DNA of 64,000 bases from Bugulina stolonifera (lineage: Eukaryota; Bryozoa; Gymnolaemata; Cheilostomatida; Bugulidae): NCBI GenBank assembly GCA_935421135.1, contig OW285188.1, positions 26,203,233 to 26,267,232 of the forward strand, written 5' to 3'. Position numbers and translations under genes: made by a program. Below are positions 13,501 through 24,698 of this stretch, one piece after another. The notes below the pieces were generated by a model. It ran no database searches. It was given only the letters and a program-made list of their open reading frames with translations, and was not told the origin of the DNA. Within the stretch, counting starts at the first letter, position 1; each line of letters begins with the position of its first letter.

Positions 13501-15994
13501 CTATAGTCTATAAATATTACATTGTGCTCATTATATAAAAATTCACTGGTTGCTTCATCAAAATTGATAAGAGTTGCATGTTTACAAAATATCTTGGCAG
13601 TTTCAAGTGATTTGAACTGATAAAGCATTAGGACACATCAATCACATTCATAAGAATGGGCGGGTATGTTGTCTATAGCCTGGGTTTCAACACACTCATA
13701 AAAATGGGCGGTATGGCGGCAATCAGCAAATCTTTGATGTTTCAGTGCTTTTCACAGCTTCTAAAATTGTTTCAAAAATATAATAATTTAAAAAAAATGG
13801 ATGGCAAACTTCAACCACTCAAAAGTGTCCTATAAGCTTAGATTTGGGGGGAGAGTTAGTCTCCACCAAAATCTAGTAGTAACTAGTACTGGAGTATCAA
13901 TTACTAACAAGTATAATGTACAATGTGAATTAGTTACAAGTTTCCCAACTACTGCTACTGTATAACACTTGTATATTGATACTGTCACTTCTTATATCAA
14001 TTATTTATCAGTAGCATATCAGATTCTAGTAACCAACTCCTTGATATCTTATAACCGTGGAGATGGAGCTGTGCACTTCTCAGAACTACAGTAATATTTC
14101 CAGCAGTATCTTATCTGTGGGGAGAGAGATCTCTGATGATATCAGTAGTAGTTAATGACCTCAGGCTACATTGACACAGCATGGTTACCTAGCAACACAT
14201 TTGTGTAATAAAAGCCCTATTTTATCAAATATAACAGCATGCGCCAAAAATAGTAACAAAATTATCATTAGAAAAACATGTGGTAAATATACATTTTTGG
14301 TAAACAAAGTAATGAATAATTTTCATTTGAATATTATGTCAAGAATAAATTTGGCATTAGTTCCCAAAACAAATACTTTTCACAGTTTCAACTGATATAG
14401 TGGCTTTTTGTCATTATATTGTCAATTTATTTCCCGTATTCATCATACCATGAAGATGGGGCCTAGCTGTAGAGTGCTGATGTAAAAATGGGTTAACTGA
14501 TGTTCAATGGAGTAGTAGTACAGTATAATTATATACATGTACATGTATATACATGTATAATAAATATATGGCATATCCATCTAGCTGCAGAAGGGTAAAT
14601 ATTGTGATGGTACGCCCAGTCGTATCTTACATCTGACACTCATTATTGTGTGCATACATGTATATATCTGCTTGTACTTTACTCCTATATTGTTGTATAT
14701 GATTATATCTAAGTCTTTTAATGCCTTTTATACCCATGTACAGAGGCCCGACCTCTCAGAATCCACTGATATTCATTTTGTACATGAATTGGACCATTAT
14801 AAGCAACTTTTGTAGAACCCGACCTATTTTGGTTCGGCCGTCGGGCTTCCGGCGGCCATCTTGTTGCGCAACTTCCGGACGACCACACGTTGTCTTTTCC
14901 CGACGTCACGTCGGCCGGAAGTCCTTATACTATATAAAGGGCACTGTTTTACTGTTCATTGTCTCAGTCTACACTTGGCTTTCAATAAAGACACATCTAT
15001 ACTTGATACAGAGATTCTCTCTTCCTTTTACTAGGTCATTCGCTACTAGGTCGAACTACTCTCTTTCATTGTATAGTCTGAAGGTCGGACTTGGGATCAG
15101 ATGGGTCGTCTTTGGTAGTATTTGGGCTACTGAGACCGCTCGATCTTTCATGTAATGCGAAGTCCTATTACCACTCATAGGCATTTCATTTCTGGGTCGA
15201 TAGGACGACCGCACCAAATCACAGAAACCATTACAATATCATTGACGGCCTCCAGCCTGACTGTATTACTATAATAGTGCTGGCTGTATATCCTACACAT
15301 GACTGGGTTTGTTATTGCTAAACCTCATGAATATAAATAATAAAATGTATTGCGTAATAATACATGTATATTTAATTTTGGGTTCCCAGTTTAAAAGTCA
15401 TTGACACACATTATTATGGTAGAATGAGAGGAATACCAAGAGGCTAATCTAATTGATATGATTGCAGATGCTAATCCAGAGCTTAGAGACTATTCCAGAC
15501 AGATGACTGCCTTCCAGTGGGCTAAACTGTGTGGTAGTCAAACCTGCCTCAAAGTCCTAAAGAAGTCTAAATCCTTCACCAGAAAGTCAACCAGAAGCAT
15601 ACAGTCGCTGGACAAAAAACTGACTAAGAGTGCCTCAGACTTGAGTAGCATGAAAACAAGTAACAACATCAGTCCTCTACGGAGGATTAGTGGGTTGATA
15701 CATAACAAGACACCACAGACCAAAGAGCACTTAGCTATAGACAGTATTGTAATGTGCGTCAGCACTCCTACCATACCTATGCTGCTGGGAAATTCCCAAA
15801 CAGTACCCCTGAAGATGCCTGCATTGCCTGTTGGAGTTGGAGCCAAGGAGAGAAAGACCTCTACACCACAGAAAGTAAAGAAAACCAACAATAACACAAC
15901 ACTGCTGCCCATGATCGAGATCACTACAGATACTGGGGAACATATAGTCCCAAACAAACAATTTTATACATTGCCATCTATTAAACACACATAA
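10536..15994 (+). CDS. ANKRD33: Ankyrin-repeat protein, ANKRD33/ANKRD33B-like
   Basis: Four exons: 10536-10682, 11430-11559, 12927-13064 and 15468-15994. All junctions keep phase, giving 313 residues. Residues about 43-170 hold ankyrin repeats recognised from TDKNGRTYLSYAAASGD, DTEGNTPLIYAVSLG and NKTGYTALIKAAIHN, then a divergent repeat with TAFQWAKLCG. Order and spacing follow vertebrate ANKRD33/33B (TDRNGRTGL, DSEGNTALITAA, FGFTALMKAA, PQEWA). The tail is Ser/Lys-rich with a Pro-rich hydrophobic patch, also in the same place in ANKRD33B. The molecular role is not established; ankyrin repeats bind proteins. The start is uncertain: an in-frame ATG at 10548 and open sequence back to 10377 exist. 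Intron 3 contains an LTR-like insertion. The gene is convergent with SKA2. Confidence 0.85.
11560..11651 (+). other. Ankyrin-like reading just past the exon 2 donor
   Basis: If the donor at 11560 is not used, translation continues for 30 codons to a TAA. The text resembles another ankyrin helix pair (GNYDIV, then NSGRSPLQKLL). The spliced product matches the family better, so this is either a retained-intron short isoform or the relic of a duplicated repeat. Confidence 0.4.
12083..12216 (-). other. Exon-like block inside intron 2 of the ankyrin gene, opposite strand
   Basis: The minus strand shows a strong acceptor (pyrimidine tract ending CTTCTCCAG), 44 open codons and a consensus GTGAGT donor. 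The phase is 1 in and 0 out. The translation contains VYHWTRVCNGG and WADAPGY. I recognise no family and found no partner exon. It could be part of a nested gene or a remnant of a moved exon. Confidence 0.4.
14722..15241 (+). mobile_element. Solo-LTR-like element, copy 1
   Basis: About 520 bp that recurs in diverged form at 28957-29543 in the same orientation. It has a TATA box (TATATAAAGG at 14931) and, about 50 bp later, a polyadenylation signal AATAAA (14984), the compact promoter and poly(A) layout of a retroelement LTR. It begins TG and ends CA if the limits given are right. It is GC-rich and CpG-bearing against an AT-rich background. No flanking duplication or internal gag/pol region is visible. 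It lies in intron 3 of the ankyrin gene. Confidence 0.6.
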
Positions 15995-16665
15995 CTACTG
16001 TACGCAATCATGTAGGTGTTACATTACTGTAGGCTTCTAATGATATCTTAATAATATATGCAATTGCCATTCTGAGCAGAGAATGAATAATTATGTAATT
16101 GGCTAAATAGTTAAGAAAATCTATATTTATAAGAAAAAAACTTGATATAAACATAAACTCTATGTACATGAGTGTGCAGTGACTAGATGCATTGTTATAA
16201 TCTTAATGAAATGCCATTCTGCCAAAACACCTCTTTCATCTTATAATTTTCTTAGAGCCTGTTTCCACTTTTCACATTTCCTATGTTCACCAGAGAAACA
16301 GAAAAATATTTATCATATATTATAATTAGTAATTAGTACTAGCAATGTTTACACATATAATTATAAACAAATATAATTGATTGATTGATTATGAAATGTT
16401 AGCATAATGTCCATATCACCATAAAAACAGGAGACCGTTGATTGTATAATATACTACACTTACTATACAAAACAAGATTGAATTAATGGTGATAGACAAT
16501 AGCATCATTTACATACAAATATACAACAAGCCCAAGTACTATGTGCATTTACAAGTGAATATAACTAACTTCTAGGGCTAGGTGGCAGGCGTATGTTGGA
16601 CAATGGACTATGCATGTAGTACATAACTAGAGTAAATGCGCTTGTGGCGTTGGAGCAAGCCACAC
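15995..16665. other. Convergent spacer, ankyrin gene and SKA2 3' ends
   Basis: 672 bp holding both 3' untranslated regions. It is AT-rich and I see no further coding or structured element. Confidence 0.6.
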
Positions 16666-18969
16666 TCAGCTGGAGGTAGAATCAGCATTGTCCCTGGCAG
16701 CAGCAGCACCCTCTAGAGATGAAGATGGAGTTATCTTACTCTTGGTAGCCATGTGGTCTAGTAACTTGAGGAGTTGTCTCTCCTCTTCCACAACCTCTCC
16801 ACCACTCTAATAATAGTATATTATAATATAACACCCTTCTCTTATGATGGATAGCTAGAGCCAAGGCTGAGTTTCTGGCACCAAACCATTATGTAAATAA
16901 AAGGATTGGTACTTATACTAATAATCTATTACACTTGTACATAAAAACTCTACTGTGGCTATTAGCAGATAGATATATATAACACTAAGTGGATATAAAG
17001 ATAGGACAAGGTCATTCCAGGTCAATGTTATAAAACTATTATCTAACAGTGTCAGTCAAGTAGTCAACATCATACTGTTACACAACAGGTCATGTGTATA
17101 ACATACATGTAAATATTATGAATATGCAACAAATTTTGTACACTATCAATGGCTAACAAATATACTGCATGTAGACTTATAGGACTTTATTAACAGTCCT
17201 ACTCTGTGACCACAGAGTTGGAAGAGTCCACTTATCCCATTGTCTATCATTAAACCAGGGAATTATGTCAAAGGGACTTTGGGCTTGCCAGTCCACAGCT
17301 TGACAACCTATTCATATACAACCAATTTAAATTACTTTTATAACAGAAACATTCTATGTAGAAATCACCATTACAAGTATACATAACACGTTTGGCTTGT
17401 GTATCATTGTCTTATTAGAGTAGTGTTCCCATGGGAAAGCACCAGCTGATAAAAGAAGTACTGTATGTCCATGTGAATACAACTCCAACATGACTTGAGT
17501 AACATGGTTAGACAATACTGCATGCATACTTTTCCAAATTGAGTTCAGCTGTTAGTTGTCATTTGCAAAAGAAAATTATGAAATCAAATCTCAAATCTGA
17601 CGAGAACTTTCCAAAATTTGTAGATTGCAACCTCCCTGGTAGTAAATATAAAAGGCAATGAGATATAATGTTCATCACGATGACCTCTACATTACCTCAC
17701 TCTGTAGTACTTTGTTATCTAATGTTGATAGGGAAGACATCAGTTTGTCCAGCTCAGACTTGACTTTAGTTAGGGCCTCCTGTTGTAGTTTCTGTATCTC
17801 TACCACATCCTCCTTTATCTTGGAGAATTCCTCCTTCACCTCATTCACTCTCTTCAACATCTTCACAGGGTTTCTCTGTACATACCAGCATATCATGTAC
17901 AGTGTACAATGTAGAAGCACACACAACTAACATAACATGCTCATAATGTACATCATGCACACAAAGCAATAGACAGTACATGGACACTACATGCTGTTAT
18001 TGTATCCTCAAATGACAGTATTTGTGTATAATATACACGCAAAATATACTCTGATATCAGTGTATATAAATACCATAGCAGCTGTAGTCACAACTAGCCA
18101 ACATTTGGATAATACCGAGTTAGATCAGAAGTTGTCCCCTCATGTAAGTAATTATTTATCAGGAAAACACAACTTCAAATCATTAATACAATATTACGAG
18201 ATAGTAACATATAGAGTTGCATGCTTTGTTGAGGAAACAACAGTTCTCATAAAAACAGTACTTCCCACAGTATTTTCAACTAAATTTTGCACAATACCTG
18301 CTTTTAGGGTTTAATTCCAATAGTGCAATTATATTCACAATGCCATTAGTGTATAGTACATTATAATACATGTACTGTGCACTAATACACTGTAGTACAA
18401 TCAAGTAGAGACATTACGCATGTAAATAGGTAGCAGTAAGACTCACTAAGTGGTCCTTAACCACATCTTCATCATCAAACATAGTGGAGTATTCTATATC
18501 AATCTTCCTCTCCAAACTGGACAGGTTGGAGTCAGTAGATCTAAACTATTAGAATACACATGTAGTATATAAGTGCATCCATTGACCGACACCAATAGGG
18601 ATAAGGGTAAAAGCAGAACTGTTCAGACATACAAACAGAGACTGAAGTTATATAGTAGTGATAATGGTAGCTCAACATCGGCCATAGTTGGTTCTAACTC
18701 CTAGCTCAAGAACAACTTTGCCAAGATAGCTACATGGTTAAAAAAATGAAACCTGCCCATTTATACAGTTATTAGAAGATGAGCAAACCGAAATCCACTC
18801 GTAAAGGGCTGTATTGCAAAAGTATCCTAGACTGTTTTATTTAACTAATGTAGATAATACGTAGGATATATTATGAACATATGCATAGTAACAATGTTAT
18901 TACCATATCTTCCAGTTTCCCAACAGCTTTTGTCATACTTTCACTTTCTAAATTTCCGGCTAAAGCCAT
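16666..18969 (-). CDS. SKA2: SKA2, spindle and kinetochore-associated protein 2
   Basis: Four exons on the minus strand: 18969-18904, 18545-18447, 17875-17696 and 16806-16666. All introns are in phase 0; the product is 161 residues (human 121). Residues about 13-110 are heptad-rich coiled coil. The start (VGKLEDMF, then LERKIDIEY) matches human SKA2 (VDKLELMF, IQYRLEYEI), and NPVKMLKRVNEVKEEF matches NPVTLLKELSVIKSRY. SKA2 forms the SKA complex with SKA1 and SKA3, which couples kinetochores to spindle microtubules. The Ala/Ser-rich tail of about 40 residues is extra. In exon 2 the acceptor at 18546 was chosen because the nearer AG gives a stop. The gene is divergent from MED18. Confidence 0.85.
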
Positions 18970-21268
18970 TTCGGTTGTTAACTATAACACCTTCAGTGAC
19001 AACTTAGTCTAAAAAATAACACGACAACAGTTAAGGTAATACAAGTATATTATCACTATAAGCCATTGGTTGGGGCAGTAAATTAAATCAATATACATGT
19101 AATGCCATGCCACACATTATTAAGTTGCCACTATGATATTGGTTTTAGCTGGGTGTATTAATTGGGTCTGTATAAATAAATGTAACCACTGGAAGGAAAT
19201 GCCTATCATGGTGATAGCTTCTTAGTACAATTTGCAATATTTACAGGGATGCCGAGTATTAACTAACTAGCCACACTTGTATGCTTAGTATCCTACAAAA
19301 TTATAAAAGACATTTTTATCCTTCAATTAGTCTACCCTAACTGTACCCCTTACATTGAAAACAATAAATGTACCACCAAATCTGGAAGGATCATGGTATT
19401 TCGAAATCACATAGTGCCCTATTTATTCTTGGTTTAATAAATTATGGAATCATCTGGAATGAGTGTGGATGAACAATCAACACCTGCCCACTTGTTAGTT
19501 AATGAAAACAGAGAGGAACAAAAGGAGTTCACTGAATGAATCTTCCAATATTCTTGATGTTATGGGAAGAGAAGCTGATGCTAAGCCACTTAGAACCACT
19601 TGCTGTGGCCCATCTGTGAGGAGAGGGTCATATCCACTGCAGTAAATAATCGTCGTTCATTAATTTTTTCTGTGGAGGGAGGGTGGTAGGCTTTTATAAT
19701 GGAACAATTTTGCAATTGTAGGAACTGCTGTATAGACAGGTCTAATATGCAGTGGTCAAAGTCTAGGAAAAGAGGTGGGGGTCTCTAGGGTAGTAAACAT
19801 AATCACTTGAGAGCGCGAAGCGCGCTGGCAGGGAGGGGTGCCTGAGCACCCTCCCGGAAATTGGAAACTTTATCAAAATTATACACTAAAATGGTGCAAA
19901 ATCCAAGAACTTCAGGTTAAAATATGGTCCAAGACCTTAATATTTTAAGAAAAAACTTCGATGCTAGTTACTTGTTTCATTAACTTAAAAAATAACTAAA
20001 AAAGACATACATGTGACATAGGCTATACATTTTTATAATTTCTCAATTCATTCTCATTTGACTTTTCATTTTACTTTTACAGATTTTAATCTTAGTTAGT
20101 TACACTGGATGTATTGAATTGAAAAATTATCATATAAAACTAATATAATTATTTATATAATAACTACAATTGCATACTTTACTATCACTATCATAGTGAC
20201 TATCACTATGCTCTTGATACAATGTCGAGCTATTCAATTACAATAGGCCACCAACACCAACACACAAGCAAAGTCATCCATTTCATAAATGATTGCAATA
20301 ACATTTACTCTAAATAGTGACTATAAAATAACAATTAATAATATATTAATTATAAATACAATGTACATGTTGTACATGTACTTGTATATAGGCCTACATT
20401 TGAAGAAATTTGGAAGAACCCACTTCATTCCGGAAATAGAGATTGAGCCAATCTGATGGTACATACTATTAACACTTTTCTATTAGCGATTAATCAAATT
20501 TTATAACCAATGAATAGATTCTTTACTAATTTAGTAATAAGAGAATACTGGACTCGCTACTTTTTAAACATTGTATTTTTTCTTATTTTCTTTGCCCACT
20601 GTTTGTTTAGTGAGTCACTGTACCATTTTGCTGTAAGGCAGGCAGTAGGTCTTTAAACTATAATAATGAATAAGATGCTCTATGTGCTGTATATGCATAT
20701 ATATTTTTTATTGTCCTTTCACATTATAATGGTATAGAAATGACTATATTATATACGTTTACATAGTTCTGATGGATCCCTTATTGCCTTAAACTAAAAA
20801 AATATATATATTATTATTATTATAATTATATATATACACCAACATCACATGTAGTTATTTTAATTTTGCATACTGATACTGATACTCTTCTCTATGAATA
20901 TTAATTATATAATGATAGAAGTAATGTTAGTTTAATAAATATATAATTAATATTATTATAATAATAATAATATAAATATCATTATCGATTATGAATGTTA
21001 ACAAAATTAAAATACTCGAAAATTTTAAATTACTTACCAACTTTTTATTTTCACAGCTATGTTATTTTAATTGTTTAATGTTAATATATAAATGTTATTT
21101 ATTATAAATAATAGTAATTATTCAAATACTGCACTAAATATTAAAGTCAAAAGTGGTACAGCGGCTCAAGAAGTTGTCCTGGCTGCCAATTGGTATACTA
21201 TACTTGTGTCGTGAAATGGTGACAAATGTGAATGTAAAAGTGTTACTTCCAGATCTGTCAAGATCAAG
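18970..21268. other. Divergent spacer between SKA2 and MED18
   Basis: 2.3 kb that must hold both promoters. At 19809-19857 two GC-rich hairpins sit side by side: GCGCGAAGCGCGC, then GGAGGGGTGCCTGAGCACCC. An open protein-like frame without ATG (about 19508-19642, containing SSNILDVMGREADAK) precedes them and may be a mobile-element remnant. From 20080 to 21130 the sequence is extremely AT-rich and looks non-coding. Confidence 0.5.
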
Positions 21269-24200
21269 ATGATGCAAGATTTCTGGACAACGGCGGTAAG
21301 CAACCAAGTAATACCGTCACAAGAGTGGTTGCTGCAGGGTAGTGTTCTAAATCAGCATAGAGAATCATTGAAGCATCGGTTGCAAGGTCTGTGTGACAAT
21401 ACAGAGACTGGATGTGAAACATTTACGGACCATGAAATGGTTTACAGCTTGCGTAAGTTTCCACAATGGTAGCATATTCCCATCATGTTTTGCCAAAATT
21501 TGTTCTACTGTTTTTATAATGTCCGACTAGGTCTTATTATGTTACATTACTTTTACTTGATACTATTTCTTCAACTGGGTGGTATTCTCATATATGTGCT
21601 TGTACTTATGCATACGTAGTGCTTGCAGCTGGTATATGAAGGAAACATGTAGCTGTGTTTTATTTACATTGTGGCATCTCATTCATTTACAGGAAATGGA
21701 GACAAATCATTCACTTTAAATATTCGAACAGCTTTGGACCATCCGGATATGCCATGGTTTGTTATTCAAAGTATACATGTGCATAATATTATTATGCTAG
21801 TAGTAATGTTATATGCTGCTGTAGGTTACACGGTATGTGGTTATACCACAGTACTGGTATGGTCAATGGTGTTATATTCATCAAGCATTTTACCACTTAA
21901 TGGCTGCTTAGCTTATGTTGGATCACATGCACATTCTGTTCACAGGCTGATTATATTTATACATACGACTGCGTCACTATTGTACAGGCACTTGAGGTAC
22001 ATTGGGCATGATATGGGCAGGACAGGCAGTGTTGCAGTGAGGTCATATATAGAGGCAGCAGTGTCGAAGAATGTAGCCAGATTCCTTACAGACATGGGGT
22101 TTAGGTGAGTAAATACCTTACACTCACCCCAACTCTTTTAGAAACCATTCATTGATTAGTTAAAAGGCCGATACAAGTAGCACTAAGTTACGGCAATGAA
22201 TGATGGGCGTAGCGAAAACAATAAAACAGACAGTCTTCTTACTATATACATGTAACATAATGACCACGATTTAAAATCTGTCATTTGAGAGGCCAATTTC
22301 TTTTGCTACATGGTATGTTGTTTGGGTTTAACTCAAAGCTTAATGTAGCAGTATGTTTTCTACTGATAGTATCAACAAAAGACAGTATGTTCTTGTATTT
22401 TATAACAGTAGTGCAACTCCATTACTATTATTTACAATCAGTGAGCCAGTTTGACAGGGTGAGGAAACTCCTTAATTTTTAACGTTTAGCAAGGAAAGTT
22501 GTTTCTAAAAAATGTAGTCATGTTTCTAATTTGAAACAATTAAATAATTAAAGTTTATTCTGTGATCTAAATTATTCAATGTAGCATAACCTGATTGTTA
22601 TTCATACTGGAATAATTACTTCCCTTGGCCAATCAGATTAAACATATCATGTCGTTGCTTATGCCGCCCGTGTTTCAAGTTGTCGCTGATACAACAACTC
22701 TGTGTTAAAGGACTGTGAATTAGGCTAGTGAATGCAAAGCAACAGTACTAACTGTTCAGCATCTAGTGATGAGTATTCGTGGGTTTCCTGCAGTCATATA
22801 CCATGTGGTGTTATTACATGTAGTCATATATCAGCATGTGGTGTTATTACACATAGTCATATACCATGTGATGTTATTACATGTAGTCATATACCATGTG
22901 ATGTTATTACATATAATCAGATACCACGTGGTGTTATTACAAATGTAGTCATATACCATGTGGTGTCATTACATGTATTATGATCAACCTCCTACACTGG
23001 CCAGCAATTGGTGTACCTGTTTCTGCATATGCACATTCATTTGTCTTTATTTTTAACTTTGTACCGATGTAAATGAAATATGCATATCATACTGATATAC
23101 AGGAATATTACTGTATTACAGGTTGTAGTATGTTACGGGTTGGCTACATGATAGTAAATCACACCTAAATTTGATCCATTTTAATGAAAACCCTAACATG
23201 GTGAGCGGCTTTTGTGTTACAGATTAAACAATGTATTCATTGTATTACAGACTGGACTATGAGTATTCATTGTATTACAGACTGGACTATGAGTATTCAT
23301 TGTATTACAGACTGGACTATGAGTGTTCATTGTATTACAGACTGGACTATGAGTATTCATTGTATTACAGACTGGACTATGAGTATTCATTGTATTACAG
23401 ACTGGACTATGAGTTTGTTGCCAAGGGTTACTTGTTCCGGAGAGGTAAGATGAGGGTGACCATATCCACTATATTTAAGATGCAGAGGCCTGGTATTACG
23501 GAGCCGAGTAATCTAGACCAAGTTTCTCCCTCTCACCTCGTAGAGCTCAGTGTCATAACCGCTAAAGCTGTGAGTATCAGATATACATGTTTCTACACAT
23601 TTACAGTACATATATTTACAGTACATGTATATGCGTGTATCTGGTAACAAAGAGAAGACGATTCTAAATAATGAGTCAACTTGCAAGTGCTAGTATTGTC
23701 AAAGGTCGGATTATAAACTTGATGTAGTGTCTAGTGTGCTTCTACAACTTATACCAATGTGTATATGACTGGGTATATCAAAGTGTGACATAGCTTGATA
23801 TATGATTCCAGGAAAATGTAGAACAAGATATGAAGAACTTTGCAGAGCAGCTGAAACCGTATCCTTTAACATCGGTGTATGTGCACAACGGTAGTGTGAT
23901 ATGATGCTTTAACACTGGTGTGTGTAAGCAACGGTAGTGTGATATGATGCTTTAACATTAGTGTGTGTACGCAACGGTAGTGTGATATGATGCTTTAACA
24001 TCGGTGTATGTGCACAACGGTAGTGTGATATGATGCTTTAACACTGGTGTGTGTACACAACGGTAGTGTGATATGATGCTTTAACATTGGTGTGTGTACA
24101 CAACGGTAGTGTGATATGATGCTTTAACATTGGTGTGTGTACACAACGGCAGTGTGATATGATGCTTTATTATATCTGTATTTTACAGTATAGTTTAATC

Positions 24201-24476
24201 TATTTGTAGATGTATATACATGTACATATGTTCTAATGCATATTATATAATGCATGTAGAAATTCATGGTGTTGCTACACTGGTAATACTGACTTTAAGT
24301 CAAGTATGGTACACCTTCATGTAGATTTCTTTACAAAGTTAGTTTGGGAACAGAGGTTTGAACTACATGTACATTTAAGTGTATCCTGAGCTTTTATTGT
24401 GTACAATCCTTAGCTTGCATAATATAGACTGGTAACGCTAGAGAAGATTGACCACAGGCTACTCAACACCCAATGA
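21269..24476 (+). CDS. MED18: MED18, Mediator head-module subunit 18
   Basis: Six exons: 21269-21452, 21693-21756, 21988-22104, 23401-23569, 23812-23858 and 24428-24476. They total 630 nt and 209 residues; human MED18 has 208. Conserved blocks in order are LLQGSVL, HRLQGLCDN, DHEMV, HLRYIG, DMGFRLDYEFVAKG, HLVELSV, DMKNFAEQLKPL and LEKID near the C-terminus. The last junction restores KPLVTLEKID, close to human KPLVHLEKID. MED18 pairs with MED20 on the MED8 C-terminus in the Mediator head and contacts RNA polymerase II. Exon 4 can start at any of six identical acceptors (see the repeat at 23235); 23401 gives the family-length protein. Introns 3 and 5 carry minisatellites. The ATG at 21269 is the first of two adjacent Met codons. 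Confidence 0.93.
22792..22979 (+). repeat. About 30-bp tandem repeat in MED18 intron 3
   Basis: About six imperfect copies of a unit containing GTCATATACCATGTGGTG and TTATTACATGTA. It is purely intronic. Confidence 0.9.
23235..23414 (+). repeat. 30-bp repeat carrying the MED18 exon 4 splice acceptor, six copies
   Basis: Each unit contains ATTCATTGTATTACAG followed by ACTGGACTATGAGT. That is the end of the intron, with its AG, plus the first 14 bases of exon 4. Acceptor positions are 23250, 23280, 23310, 23340, 23370 and 23400. Units are identical except for one A-to-G change in the 23311 copy. Because the unit is 30 bp and stop-free, each upstream acceptor adds ten residues (LDYEYSLYYR) in frame. 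Confidence 0.95.
23868..24168 (+). repeat. About 43-bp tandem repeat in MED18 intron 5
   Basis: About seven copies of a unit containing CAACGGTAGTGTGATATGATG and TTTAACA start about 10 nt after the exon 5 donor at 23859. Variation between copies is confined to a few bases (ATCGG/ACTGG/ATTGG). Confidence 0.9.
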
Positions 24477-24591
24477 CAGAAATTCTTCAAGGAAGATACA
24501 CAATATTATGCATAGGGACATTGTACATGTGCGTGTATTACAAGTATTGTGATGGCAGTAAACTGGAAACTGAACTAGTTGCTTGTTTTAC

Positions 24592-24694
24592 AAAGGAACA
24601 CAACTCTATGTATTGCAAGGGAATACAACTCCACGGAATACAAGGGGATATAACTCCATACTCTAAAACATCCAGACTTACAGAATATAACTAC
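24592..24694 (+). repeat. Left part of an interrupted 24-26-bp minisatellite
   Basis: Three to four copies of a unit containing GGGATATAACTCCAT. The same array resumes at 27671 on the other side of the fold-back element, so the element inserted into it. Confidence 0.85.
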
Positions 24695-24698
24695 AAGT

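Noticed and set aside
14721..15155. 144-codon ORF at the LTR-like element
   Set aside because: It has no protein similarity I recognise and spans the promoter and poly(A) signals of the element; the second copy does not preserve the frame.
15538..15957. 139-codon minus-strand ORF over the last ankyrin-gene exon
   Set aside because: A shadow of the plus-strand coding exon, which has the family match and correct splicing.
18447..18545. SKA2 exon 2 starting at the nearer AG (18541)
   Set aside because: It puts a stop codon in frame; the acceptor one step upstream keeps phase 0 and restores the homology.
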